This document shows positions 24,850-33,025 of a DNA stretch of 64,000 nucleotides, in pieces. The stretch is from assembly GCA_022652945.1 (NCBI GenBank), contig JALCRV010000002.1, positions 62,001-126,000 of the forward strand, written 5' to 3'. How positions within the stretch are numbered: the stretch's first letter is position 1; each line of letters starts with the position of its first letter. Source of the stretch: Bacilli bacterium. Its GTDB lineage: Bacteria > Bacillota_I > Bacilli_A > RFN20 > CAG-288. A program made the translations under genes and the position numbers. The notes beneath the pieces are model-generated. The model saw only the letters and a list, made by a program, of their open reading frames with translations. It did not search any database and was not told the DNA's origin.

Positions 24850-25964
24850 AAATTATCTTAGCTCCCGACTCTTTTAAGGGGTCGTTGACTAGCGATGAGT
24901 TTATAAAGATTGCTTCTGATGTCATTAAAGAAAAACTACCCGCCGCTGAAATCGTTCCTTTTTGGATGGCTGATGGCGGGGAAGGAAGTCTTCAAGCCTT
25001 AAGCCATGAGCTTCCTTTAAAGTTTTATTCTTTAAAAGTCAAAAATCCTTTAGGGCGGAGATCTAATGCGTCTTTCGCCATGGATAAGGAAAACGCTTAT
25101 GTGGAGATGGCCTCCGCTTCCGGTCTTTTAAAGATGAGAAAAAATAAGCCTCAAGGTTTTATTTCAACATCTTACGGAACAGGTGAATTAATAAAAGCTG
25201 CCTTAGATCGGGGAGCAAAGACTATCTATCTTTGTTTAGGCGGTAGTGGGACCGTCGATGGTGGGAGCGGAGCGATGAAGGCTTTAGGCGCTTATTTTAA
25301 AGATAGTGCAGGGCATCAAGTCCTGGGCTCAGCAAAAAATCTCTCGCGGATTGCCACGATTGATTTAAATAACTTCGATTCCAGAATTAAGGATGTGCAT
25401 TTTATCAGCTTAGCTGATGTTATAAATCCTCTTTGTGGAGATAACGGGGCGGTCAAGGTCTTCGGTCCGCAGAAGGGGCTTAGTCCTGAACAACTAGAAA
25501 TAGTTGAAAAGGGCATGGAACATTACGCGGAAGTCTTGAAAAAGACTTTCCATGTCGATCTCCAAAGCCTGGTCTCCGGCGGAGCGGCTGGCGGGATGGG
25601 AACTGCCTTAAGTCTTTTTTGCTCCGCTGAGGTTACTTCCGGAGCTGATATGATTTTGAAATTAGGGCATTTTGAAGAAAAATGTCAGAATGCTGATTAT
25701 ATTTTTACCGGGGAAGGAAAACTTGATGCTTCTTCTTTCCAAGGGAAAGCCATCAGCCGCCTCGTCGAATTTGGTCAAAAGCATCACGTAAGGACTGTGG
25801 CATTCGTCGGAACGGTTGAGAATATCACCCCTGAGGAGAATGGCTTATATCGTATTATCGCCTTGAAGAGACCTGAAATGACAACCGATTATTCCATTAA
25901 ACATGCGAAAACTTTGCTTGAAAAGGCGATAGAGAAGTTCATCTTAGAAGTAAAGAAGGACTGA
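24846..25964 (+). CDS. Glycerate kinase (GarK/GlxK family)
   Basis: This enzyme phosphorylates D-glycerate to a phosphoglycerate that enters lower glycolysis. The N-terminal 'LAPDSFKGSLTSDE' and 'WMADGGEGSLQAL' are signature segments of this family, as are 'GSGTVDGGSGAMKALG' (about 135-150), 'GAAGGMG' (about 245) and 'FTGEGKLDASSFQGK' (about 290). The length of 372 is normal. It is coupled to holA by a 4-nt overlap, an odd partnership that probably reflects operon accretion. It ends in a terminator shared with the convergent rpsT. Confidence 0.92.
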   Translation: MKIILAPDSFKGSLTSDEFIKIASDVIKEKLPAAEIVPFWMADGGEGSLQALSHELPLKFYSLKVKNPLGRRSNASFAMDKENAYVEMASASGLLKMRKNKPQGFISTSYGTGELIKAALDRGAKTIYLCLGGSGTVDGGSGAMKALGAYFKDSAGHQVLGSAKNLSRIATIDLNNFDSRIKDVHFISLADVINPLCGDNGAVKVFGPQKGLSPEQLEIVEKGMEHYAEVLKKTFHVDLQSLVSGGAAGGMGTALSLFCSAEVTSGADMILKLGHFEEKCQNADYIFTGEGKLDASSFQGKAISRLVEFGQKHHVRTVAFVGTVENITPEENGLYRIIALKRPEMTTDYSIKHAKTLLEKAIEKFILEVKKD

Positions 25965-25991
25965 AAAAGCCACCCGAAGAAGGTGGCTTTT
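25965..25991. terminator. Bidirectional terminator between glycerate kinase and rpsT
   Basis: AAAAGCCACC pairs with GGTGGCTTTT around a 7-nt loop, right after the glycerate kinase stop codon. Confidence 0.85.
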
Positions 25992-26010
25992 ATAAAACTT
26001 TGCTTAGTTA

Positions 26011-26292
26011 TTAAGCTTTTTTCTCAGCGGGCTTGATAGCAGCGACAGCAGCCATCAAAGAAGACTTCCTGCGAGCAGCGTTTTCCTTCTTGATGATGCC
26101 ATCTTGGCAGGCATGATCGATCAGGGCGACAGCTTCGTTGAGAAGTTTGTTGGCCTCGTCGTACTTCTTAGCCTCAATAGCCTGTCTGCAGGCTTTGATG
26201 GCAGTCCTCATCTGGGAACGGCGAGCGACGTTAGCGACACGGGCTTTTTCGTTAGTGAGGATTCTCTTTTTCTGAGATTTGATCTGAGCCAT
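26011..26292 (-). CDS. rpsT: 30S ribosomal protein S20
   Basis: S20 is a small basic three-helix protein that binds 16S rRNA. The N-terminus MAQIKSQKKRILTNEKAR and the 'KENAARRKSSLMAAV' C-terminal segment are family signatures, and 93 residues is normal. The nearest AAGGAG is about 15 nt before the ATG, longer than usual, and no alternative in-frame start exists between them. A long gap may matter for autoregulation of this gene. A TATAAT -10 with an upstream TGC lies about 30 nt further on the minus strand. It stands alone, convergent to holA-glycerate kinase. Confidence 0.95.
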   Translation of the reverse strand: MAQIKSQKKRILTNEKARVANVARRSQMRTAIKACRQAIEAKKYDEANKLLNEAVALIDHACQDGIIKKENAARRKSSLMAAVAAIKPAEKKA

Positions 26293-26675
26293 ATTAAATC
26301 GTGATAACTCCTTTCCGATACCGGATTATATTAGCATATGGCTACAGATTAATCAAATAGTCTTTAACAAGTCGGAAAAAATATTCAAGGAAGTTAAATG
26401 ACGAGCTTAAAGTAACGATGAAGAGACTTTGTTTAACTATTTAAAATGTCCATATATCAGAGTTTGTCCACCTTATGCAATTTATTTAAAAGAAAAAATG
26501 ATTTGCCGAAATTTTAAATGGCGGTCTTTTAGAGACAAAGGACGTTTTTCTTCGACAGAAACATCGAAATGTCTGTTCTTCTTGTGCTTTGTGCTTTAAA
26601 GGGAGGTGGAAACTAGTAAACAGTAATGGTAAAATTAAGTCACCAAGATCCTCACTAGAAAGGAAATGATAGGTT
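26293..26675. other. Divergent control region between rpsT and deoC
   Basis: This 383-nt gap holds the rpsT promoter region at its left end and the deoC promoter at its right end. Between them is AT-rich sequence with one imperfect hairpin (ACAGA..CAT / ATG TCTGT near 26557-26578). I see no convincing ORF; the 85-codon minus ORF at 26486-26743 overlaps the deoC start and has no homology that I recognise. Confidence 0.5.
26607..26635 (+). promoter_or_regulatory. Candidate promoter of deoC
   Basis: TGGAAA, a 17-nt spacer and TAAAAT end 40 nt before the deoC ATG. Confidence 0.5.
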
Positions 26676-27323
26676 ATGAAAATCTCTAAGTACATCGACC
26701 ACACCCTTCTTTCGACGACTGCTTCCGAGGCTGATATCCGCAAACTCTGCCAAGAGGCGCTGGATAATGACTTCGCTTCCGTTTGTGTTAACGGTGATTA
26801 TGTTGAACTTGCTGCTTCTTTAGTCCATAAAGAAGGCTCGACTGTCAAAGTCACCGCTGTGGTTGGCTTCCCGTTAGGGGCTATGTCCACGACCGCTAAA
26901 GTCGATGAATGCCGTGAAGCTATTTTCTGCGGAGCTGATGAGATTGATATGGTTATCAACCTCTCCTGGCTGAAAGATAAGAAATACGATAAGATCTCCT
27001 ACGAATTGGAAAGAATGAGAACAACCTGCGGCTCGAAGATCTTAAAGGTAATCCTTGAGACCTGCGAATTGACCGATCAGGAAATCGAAAAAGCCTGCGC
27101 CTTATGCAAAGCGGCTTCCTGCGATTTCGTTAAGACTTCTACTGGCTTTGATCCAAAGGGTGGAGCAAGTGTCCACGCGGTTGAGGTCATGAAGAAAATC
27201 TGCGGTGATTTCCCGCATATTAAGGCAGCTGGCGGCATCCGTGATCGGAAGACCATGGACGAGATGATTAAGGCGGGAGCTACAAGAATCGGCACTTCCC
27301 ACGGCGTCGAGTTGATTAAGTAA
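26676..27323 (+). CDS. deoC: Deoxyribose-phosphate aldolase
   Basis: DeoC splits 2-deoxyribose 5-phosphate into acetaldehyde and glyceraldehyde 3-phosphate, feeding deoxynucleosides into glycolysis. The 215-residue TIM barrel shows IDHTLL (about 7-12), 'VVGFPLG' (about 62-68), the catalytic Lys in 'LKVILETCEL' (about 122) and the Schiff-base Lys in 'FVKTSTGF' (about 151). 'AAGGIRDRKTM' follows at about 185. AAAGGAA lies about 10 nt before the ATG. It is monocistronic here, away from other deo genes. Confidence 0.95.
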   Translation: MKISKYIDHTLLSTTASEADIRKLCQEALDNDFASVCVNGDYVELAASLVHKEGSTVKVTAVVGFPLGAMSTTAKVDECREAIFCGADEIDMVINLSWLKDKKYDKISYELERMRTTCGSKILKVILETCELTDQEIEKACALCKAASCDFVKTSTGFDPKGGASVHAVEVMKKICGDFPHIKAAGGIRDRKTMDEMIKAGATRIGTSHGVELIK

Positions 27324-27345
27324 GTCAGCAACAGATTAAAAAAAC

Positions 27346-27377
27346 AGGTTGTTACGGCTCTCCGTAACAACCTTTTC
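27346..27377. terminator. Terminator between deoC and the SGNH hydrolase gene
   Basis: A perfect 12-bp stem AGGTTGTTACGG / CCGTAACAACCT has a CTCT loop. A-run on the left and T-rich right flank allow use from both sides. Confidence 0.9.
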
Positions 27378-28139
27378 TTATTTAAGCGTTTCTTCCAGTC
27401 TTTTTTCAAATAACGGAGTCCATTTAATTAAGTAACCAGCCTTGGTCGGATGGACCGGATCGTTCATATAAAGGAACTTTTCTTTCTTGCTGAGGTTGGT
27501 GGAATAGGCGGGGTCGGAATATAAATCGATGACGTTTAGATGCCACTTTTCTACAAGGGGCTTAACCGCTTCAACTAAAGCGGCGTAACGTTGGCTGCCG
27601 TAAGGAGGATTGAAATAGATGAACATCGGACACCCGAAGTTCTTTTTTACGTATGAAGCGATATATTCAATCGCTCCTAAAGTTGTTTTCGTATCGTAGT
27701 TTTCATCCTCTGCTATCTTCCCGAATTCGACTGTTTTGATGTTGGCGTCGTTAGTTGAAAGCTGAAGGATAAAGGCATCAGGTTTCTTATCCAGCGGGAG
27801 CTTAGTTAATCTTTTAACATAGGAATTGTCGTTGATATCCGCTAAAGTAGTTCCGCTCACCGCTTCTTTGACTGAGGTGCAAGAGTTGCGCTTAGCTAAG
27901 AATTCCGGGACCGCTTCTTGGAAAGAAGCTGCTCCGAAGGTTACCGAGGAGCCGAGGAAGTAAATTAGTTTACCTTTTAACGGGGAAGAAGGAAGGGGAA
28001 CAACATTCTTAACAGCGTATTTATCGCTGTTTCCTTTTTTCTTCTTCGGATTAAAGCGGTAATTGACATAAAGGCTGAAACAGAAAAATAACAGGAGCAA
28101 TCCACCTAAGACAATCAGGACATAATACCAAGGATTCAT
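27378..28139 (-). CDS. Membrane-anchored SGNH/GDSL-type hydrolase
   Basis: An N-terminal membrane helix (about 4-27) precedes a basic KKKK linker and an SGNH esterase domain, so the enzyme probably faces outwards as a type II membrane protein. Block I reads FLGSSVTFG, with GSS where GDS is usual but the nucleophilic Ser kept. Block III is 'STNDAN' (about 130) and block V is 'DPVHPTKAGY' (about 228), giving the Asp and His of the triad. Candidate substrates are O-acetyl groups on cell-wall or secreted glycans, which is inference. AGAGGT lies about 9 nt before the ATG. It diverges from the Sel1-repeat gene. Confidence 0.82.
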   Translation of the reverse strand: MNPWYYVLIVLGGLLLLFFCFSLYVNYRFNPKKKKGNSDKYAVKNVVPLPSSPLKGKLIYFLGSSVTFGAASFQEAVPEFLAKRNSCTSVKEAVSGTTLADINDNSYVKRLTKLPLDKKPDAFILQLSTNDANIKTVEFGKIAEDENYDTKTTLGAIEYIASYVKKNFGCPMFIYFNPPYGSQRYAALVEAVKPLVEKWHLNVIDLYSDPAYSTNLSKKEKFLYMNDPVHPTKAGYLIKWTPLFEKRLEETLK

Positions 28140-28240
28140 ATATCTTTACCTCTCTATTAATAATATTTTATAGCTTTAGATTATTTGTTATTGTAAAAAA
28201 ACTAAGTATTATGTTACCGATGTATGTTTCTTTCCATTGT

Positions 28241-28248
28241 GCGATAAT
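28241..28248 (+). promoter_or_regulatory. Extended -10 of the Sel1-repeat gene; predicted leaderless transcript
   Basis: TGCGATAAT resembles an extended -10 and ends 8 nt before the ATG at 28257. No Shine-Dalgarno fits, and no good -35 is visible. Confidence 0.45.
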
Positions 28249-28256
28249 TATCATTG

Positions 28257-29996
28257 ATGAGAAGGAAGAAAATAACCAGCAAGGAAGCTTATAGCTGCTT
28301 AGCTGGTTCCAGTGTTTTCAAAGGCTTAGATAAAGCCTTAATCAAAGGGAATCAAATCGTCTTAGAAAAAAACGATAATGATTATTTTGACTTGGATGCT
28401 TATTTTAATTGGTTTAAGAAGAGAATTGATTTAAAGGTCAGCGAAGAAGATTTCGTTTCCTTTATTTTCTTCGTTTATCTCTGCTTCAAAAATGCCAAGT
28501 ACGATCTGAATGATTATTCCTTAAAAGCCAATGTTCAGATCCGCATCGCTGATTTAGTAAAAAAATATTCCGATGCCTACGATCCAACTAGCGGGGCTTA
28601 TCTTTTAACCGACGAGCAAAAGATTCAAAACATCGAGAGCTGTTATGAAGATATTAAACGCTATAAAGATAATGAAGCGTTACCTTTGGAGCAGAGAAAT
28701 CTGAAAAACGAAGAAAAGATGTTCCTTCTACGTCAACTTTCTGAACGCGGTGTTCTGACTTTAGAAGAAAGGGATGCCTTTGAAAAGATGCTTGTCTCCT
28801 TAGCTGCTCAGGATTCTCCTTGGGCCTGTCTTTTCTACGCCAGCTACCTTTATGGAGAAGGGGTCGATGAAGATACGGGAATCATCAGAAATTACGCTAA
28901 AAGCCTTACGTATTATTTAAAAGCCGGGAGGCTAGGTGATTATCAAGGTTATATGCTGGCGGGCTACATTTATTACTATAACCGGTTGAACGATCCTGCT
29001 GGTCCTGATTATCCTTCCGCTTTTCGTTGCTTTTCTTTTGGAGCCGAGCATAATGACCTAGAGGCTTTTTATAAGCTTTCCGATATGTATTATCACGGAT
29101 ATTTTGTTGAGAAAAATATTCTTGAGGCCACCTTCCTTTTAAAGTCTCATTATTACGATGCCTTATCTAACGCCTACTGGAAAGGCGATTACTATTTTAT
29201 CGGTCCGTTCGCGTTACGCCTGGGGAAAATCATGGAAGATAACGGTCTTGAAAAAGACAGGCAAATCATCCTGGCTTTTTATCTTTTAGCTGAATACTCC
29301 TACCAGCTGAGGCTGAAAAAGAATAACTTCTTCGGCGACCGAGAAGTCCTTTCTAGACTTAAAGAAGACATTAAGCGGATGGATCAGAAACTCTTGCTAG
29401 AGCCGGTTCCTTTCGCTTTGCCTTATGAATTATCAGAAGATGAGATTATCCTCGGCTTTGACAGTATGTTCTCTTTCCCGCCGACTAATGAACGTGGTCT
29501 TTTAAAAGGCCTAAAAGGTTCGAATAAACTTACTTTGACTTTATATCAAAATGAAGAAGGAGCCTTCCCGTATCCGTTGATCAAAGCCAATAAAGTCCTC
29601 CTCTTTACGAATATCCGTCTCCTGATGGTCCTCGATAAGCCTTTGGAGGAAGACGTAAATGAAAGATTGGGCGAAAGAGCCTTATCAGCTATCGCCTTCT
29701 ATCCACATCTAGGAATGACAATTAAAGAAGGGACTTATCAATTAGAAAGCCTGACGATCCTCGGCTTTTCCTTAAGTCAGGATCCGATCAGAGAAGTAGG
29801 CTCCTTAGTAAAGTTAATCAAAGACAAAGCTAACGTCGTAAAAGGCAGCCTCGGTCAGATCAAAGAAATCGAGGAAAGCGGCAACGAGTTCCTCGTGGAG
29901 TTTTATTCCTCCTCCGGCCAAGTCCTGAATTTACTGAAGGTGGCGACTGATGAAGTCAGTTTCCTCCGTTCGAAAAAAGGCGAAGTAAAGATTTAA
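28257..29996 (+). CDS. Sel1-like-repeat protein of unknown function
   Basis: I start at the ATG at 28257 instead of the TTG one codon earlier (579 residues). Residues about 185-315 contain Sel1-like repeats with the usual A..LG..Y..G pattern ('ACLFYASYLYGEGV', 'YMLAGYIYY', 'AFYKLSDMYYHGYFVEKN'), a protein-interaction solenoid. The N-terminal 170 residues are charged and helical, and the C-terminal 190 are beta-rich and unfamiliar. There is no signal peptide or membrane helix, so it is probably a cytoplasmic scaffold. A -10-like box abuts the ATG with no ribosome site, suggesting a leaderless mRNA. Confidence 0.65.
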   Translation: MRRKKITSKEAYSCLAGSSVFKGLDKALIKGNQIVLEKNDNDYFDLDAYFNWFKKRIDLKVSEEDFVSFIFFVYLCFKNAKYDLNDYSLKANVQIRIADLVKKYSDAYDPTSGAYLLTDEQKIQNIESCYEDIKRYKDNEALPLEQRNLKNEEKMFLLRQLSERGVLTLEERDAFEKMLVSLAAQDSPWACLFYASYLYGEGVDEDTGIIRNYAKSLTYYLKAGRLGDYQGYMLAGYIYYYNRLNDPAGPDYPSAFRCFSFGAEHNDLEAFYKLSDMYYHGYFVEKNILEATFLLKSHYYDALSNAYWKGDYYFIGPFALRLGKIMEDNGLEKDRQIILAFYLLAEYSYQLRLKKNNFFGDREVLSRLKEDIKRMDQKLLLEPVPFALPYELSEDEIILGFDSMFSFPPTNERGLLKGLKGSNKLTLTLYQNEEGAFPYPLIKANKVLLFTNIRLLMVLDKPLEEDVNERLGERALSAIAFYPHLGMTIKEGTYQLESLTILGFSLSQDPIREVGSLVKLIKDKANVVKGSLGQIKEIEESGNEFLVEFYSSSGQVLNLLKVATDEVSFLRSKKGEVKI

Positions 29997-30000
29997 TTAA

Positions 30001-30036
30001 AAAAGCGGAAAGCCAGTTAAACGACTTTCCGCTTTT
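30001..30036. terminator. Bidirectional terminator between the Sel1 gene and the RNase J-like gene
   Basis: A perfect 12-bp stem AAAAGCGGAAAG / CTTTCCGCTTTT has a 12-nt loop, just after the Sel1 gene stop and 3 nt from the convergent stop. Confidence 0.9.
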
Positions 30037-30039
30037 CAG

Positions 30040-31818
30040 TTAGTCTTGGGCAGCAGGTTTAGGAAGAGGAGAGGAGAATTCCGAGGAGGAGCCATCGGGT
30101 TTGATATCGGCGGCAATCGGGTTATCGATATCGATGACCGAAGGAAGAATCAAAGGATTCTTGCCGGTCTGGCGAATCATTTCATCCGACATCGTTCTCA
30201 TCATCTTCTGCATGGAAGCGACTACGTTGGGCTTGATCTGAGCGACGAGCTCATTAAGGGCATTGTTGAAAATCTGATTGACAGATTTCACCGTGGATTC
30301 TGAATCGCGGAGGAAAACGAAACCTTTCATTTCCACGACCGGCTTGGTGATGAGCTGATGGAGCTTAGAAGAGAAAGTGGCTCCGAGGACGATCACGCCG
30401 CCTTCCGACATCTGGGTCCTTTCATCGATGATGTTCGAACGGACATCTCCGACTCCTAAGCCATCGATGAAGACATTGCCAGGATAGAACTGGTTGGTGA
30501 CAGGTAACACGGCGTTACCGGCAGCATCGAAAGACAAAGCCATGCCGTTATCAAGAAGGAAAATCTTATCGGGTGTATATCCGATGGTCCCGGCGACTTT
30601 GGCGTTCGCCATCATCAGACGGAACTCACCTTCGACCGGCATATAGTACTTCGGACGGAAAATCGAAATCAGCATCTTCAGATCCTCTTCCTGCGCGTGC
30701 ATAGAAGAAAGGTCTTTGCGGGAGAGAATCAACATCTTGGCTCCGGTGGTGTACAAAGCATCGACCGCTTCGACCGCCTTGGTTTCGGTTGAAGGAACAG
30801 AAGGGCAGGCGAGAACGATGGCATCGTTCTTATCGATCTGGAAAGTCTTTTCTTTGTTCTCATGATGCCCGAGATCTTCCAGATAATCGTAAAGCTCTTC
30901 ACCTGAGCCGGTGATAAGGACGATTAAATCGGAGGGGGCGTATTGAGGGATATCCTCGATAGCGCATTGGTTGGCCCGCGGGATCATCAGATCGCCATTA
31001 GCGATAAACTGAGGCAGGACATCGATAAAATGCGGATTAGCGATGACTAGACGTTTATGGTTCTTAATGGCGAGAGCGATGATTTCGGAAATGATATACA
31101 TGTTCTGCGTATAGCAGGCGATGATGACTCTTCTATTGCCTTCTTCAATCAGGGACTTAATATGCGGAGTGATCTTATGAGTCGGAGAGACGATCCCGGG
31201 CTTATCAGCTCCGGAAGACTCCGCTAACATCAGAAGGGTCTTATGTTCATCAGCGATTTTGGCAATCTTTGAAAGATCGAAGGTGAAATGGCCTTGGATG
31301 CCGAAATCGGAAATGTAGTTGCCGGTATAGACGATTGAGCCCGCCTGGGTCTCGACGGAGAAGCCGAAGGATTCCATGACGGTGTGGGTCGTTCCAAAGA
31401 AATGGAACGGGTAGCCGGAAATCAGGACATCATCGGAAGGTTTGATGATATGGAAATTAAAAAGGTTCGGATATTTCTTTCCGAAGTCCGCCATGATGAA
31501 AATCTTCGCTGTCATGGTCGTATAGACCGGGACGTTGGCGATCTTTAAAAGATAAGGCAGAGCTCCGTATTCATCATCGTGTCCGTGGGAAATGATGATA
31601 GCCTTGATCTTCGAGGCATGCTCTTTAAGGTAGGACATATCCGGGATGATGACATCGATACCCGGGTTAGTGAGATCGGGGTATTTGGATCCGGCTTCGA
31701 TGACGAAAATCGAGTCGATCGTTTCGATGCAGTACATGTTCTTGCCGTTTTCATCTAGCCCACCCAAGGCAAAAACTTTAACGCACGGCTCGTTGTTCGT
31801 ATTGAATTTTGACAACAT
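30040..31818 (-). CDS. RNase J-family protein with degenerate metal site (RNase J2-like)
   Basis: The 592 residues have the RNase J layout: metallo-beta-lactamase, beta-CASP and a C-terminal domain, with 'VFALGGLDENGKNMY' at the start. RNase J acts in mRNA decay and rRNA maturation. Key ligands are altered: HGHDDE (78-83) replaces HxHxDH, 'TGNY' replaces TGDF, and 'PVEGE' replaces PVHGE. B. subtilis RNase J2 also has a degenerate site and acts mainly as partner of J1; this protein has also lost the TGDF Asp, so it is probably catalytically weak or inactive. AAGGAG is 8 nt before the ATG. It follows degV by 61 nt, probably in one operon. A canonical J1 is not in the window. Confidence 0.85.
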   Translation of the reverse strand: MLSKFNTNNEPCVKVFALGGLDENGKNMYCIETIDSIFVIEAGSKYPDLTNPGIDVIIPDMSYLKEHASKIKAIIISHGHDDEYGALPYLLKIANVPVYTTMTAKIFIMADFGKKYPNLFNFHIIKPSDDVLISGYPFHFFGTTHTVMESFGFSVETQAGSIVYTGNYISDFGIQGHFTFDLSKIAKIADEHKTLLMLAESSGADKPGIVSPTHKITPHIKSLIEEGNRRVIIACYTQNMYIISEIIALAIKNHKRLVIANPHFIDVLPQFIANGDLMIPRANQCAIEDIPQYAPSDLIVLITGSGEELYDYLEDLGHHENKEKTFQIDKNDAIVLACPSVPSTETKAVEAVDALYTTGAKMLILSRKDLSSMHAQEEDLKMLISIFRPKYYMPVEGEFRLMMANAKVAGTIGYTPDKIFLLDNGMALSFDAAGNAVLPVTNQFYPGNVFIDGLGVGDVRSNIIDERTQMSEGGVIVLGATFSSKLHQLITKPVVEMKGFVFLRDSESTVKSVNQIFNNALNELVAQIKPNVVASMQKMMRTMSDEMIRQTGKNPLILPSVIDIDNPIAADIKPDGSSSEFSSPLPKPAAQD

Positions 31819-31879
31819 TTTTAAAACTCCTTTTTATATAAAGAAAAGAAAAACCTAGATGATAGAGAAAGAAGAGGAA

Positions 31880-32758
31880 CTAACGTTCCGTCGCCCAGAA
31901 GAACAGGGAAATCGTGTTGGGACCGGCGTGAGCGCCGATGACCGGACCTAAATCGAGATAATAGACCTTCGGGACATTGAAGTCCTGCTGAAGTTTCTCG
32001 CCTAACCACTTGGCGGTAACTATATCATCGCCGTGAATGATCATGATGATATTCTTATCCGGATCGATGGCGGTATCTTTGAAGTGCTGATAGATATCCA
32101 TCAGGGCTTGCTTACGACCGCGGACCGTATCGACCGGAACTAGACGTCCGAGGTTATCCATATGTAAGACCGGCTTCAACTTAAAAAGGTTGCCTAAGAA
32201 GGCTTTGGTGGCGGAAAGACGACCGCCTCTTTTCAAAGTGTTCAGATCATCGACGGTAAACCAGTGGGCCATATGGAAGATATGGGTTTCAACCCAGATC
32301 TTATTTTCCTCCAAAGTCATTCCTTTCAAACGGTTAAGACCAGCTTGGAAGACGATGAAACCTTGACCACCGGAAGCACCTAAAGTATCGATGCAGTACA
32401 TTTTCCGCTCCGGATAGGATTCTTTTAAATAGTCTCTAGCGGTGCAAGCGGAATTAAAAGTACCGGATAAGGCAGAAGAGAAAGAAATCATCAAGATATC
32501 GTAGCCTTCCTTCATGAAAGGATCGATAGCTTCTAGGAATTGAGCCGGAGAAGCTTGGGAAGTCTTGATTACCTTGCCTTCTCTCATCAAATCGAAGAAG
32601 TCATGGCAGGTGATTTCTCTTTGATCATAATAATTCAGATAAGTCTTTCCGTCGATGACAAAAGACAAAGGGACTTCATGGATATCCGCTTCCTTCACCA
32701 TATCCGGCATTAAGTCTGCGGAAGAATCAGTGAAGATAACATATTTATTCTCAGCCAT
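31880..32758 (-). CDS. DegV/FakB-family fatty-acid-binding protein
   Basis: DegV proteins hold a fatty acid and, as FakB, present it to the kinase FakA for phosphorylation. Features include 'FTDSSADLMPDMV' near the N-terminus, 'SFSSALSGTFNSA' (about 90-102) lining the carboxylate site, 'DTLGASGGQG' (about 120) and a C-terminal 'DLGPVIGAHAGPNT' (about 272-285). The length of 292 is normal. I start at the ATG at 32758; AGGAG is 14 nt upstream, a long spacing. The TTG at 32770 would be too close to it. A perfect TATAAT (minus strand, 32817-32822) is the likely -10. Confidence 0.88.
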   Translation of the reverse strand: MAENKYVIFTDSSADLMPDMVKEADIHEVPLSFVIDGKTYLNYYDQREITCHDFFDLMREGKVIKTSQASPAQFLEAIDPFMKEGYDILMISFSSALSGTFNSACTARDYLKESYPERKMYCIDTLGASGGQGFIVFQAGLNRLKGMTLEENKIWVETHIFHMAHWFTVDDLNTLKRGGRLSATKAFLGNLFKLKPVLHMDNLGRLVPVDTVRGRKQALMDIYQHFKDTAIDPDKNIIMIIHGDDIVTAKWLGEKLQQDFNVPKVYYLDLGPVIGAHAGPNTISLFFWATER

Positions 32759-33025
32759 TTTTCTTATCAAAACTCCTAGTTGATATCAAAAAAACTTCTT
32801 TGGATTTCTCATATAGATTATATAATAAAAAACTTCTAGTTTGTATAGCAAGAGATTTGAAAAAAATCAAAGCGCTTTTATGGAAATATCAATAAATAAC
32901 TACTGCTTTTTACCCTCGGGTAAAATTCGCCTTCGTAATTTTAAGGATTATACGATAAGTTAAAGAAAAACATTTCCTAATGACTTAGATTATAATTATC
33001 TAGGACACTTAATGAGGTAAGAGAT

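Noticed and set aside
26486-26743. 85-residue minus ORF between rpsT and deoC
   Set aside because: It overlaps the deoC start, is antisense there, and has no ribosome site.
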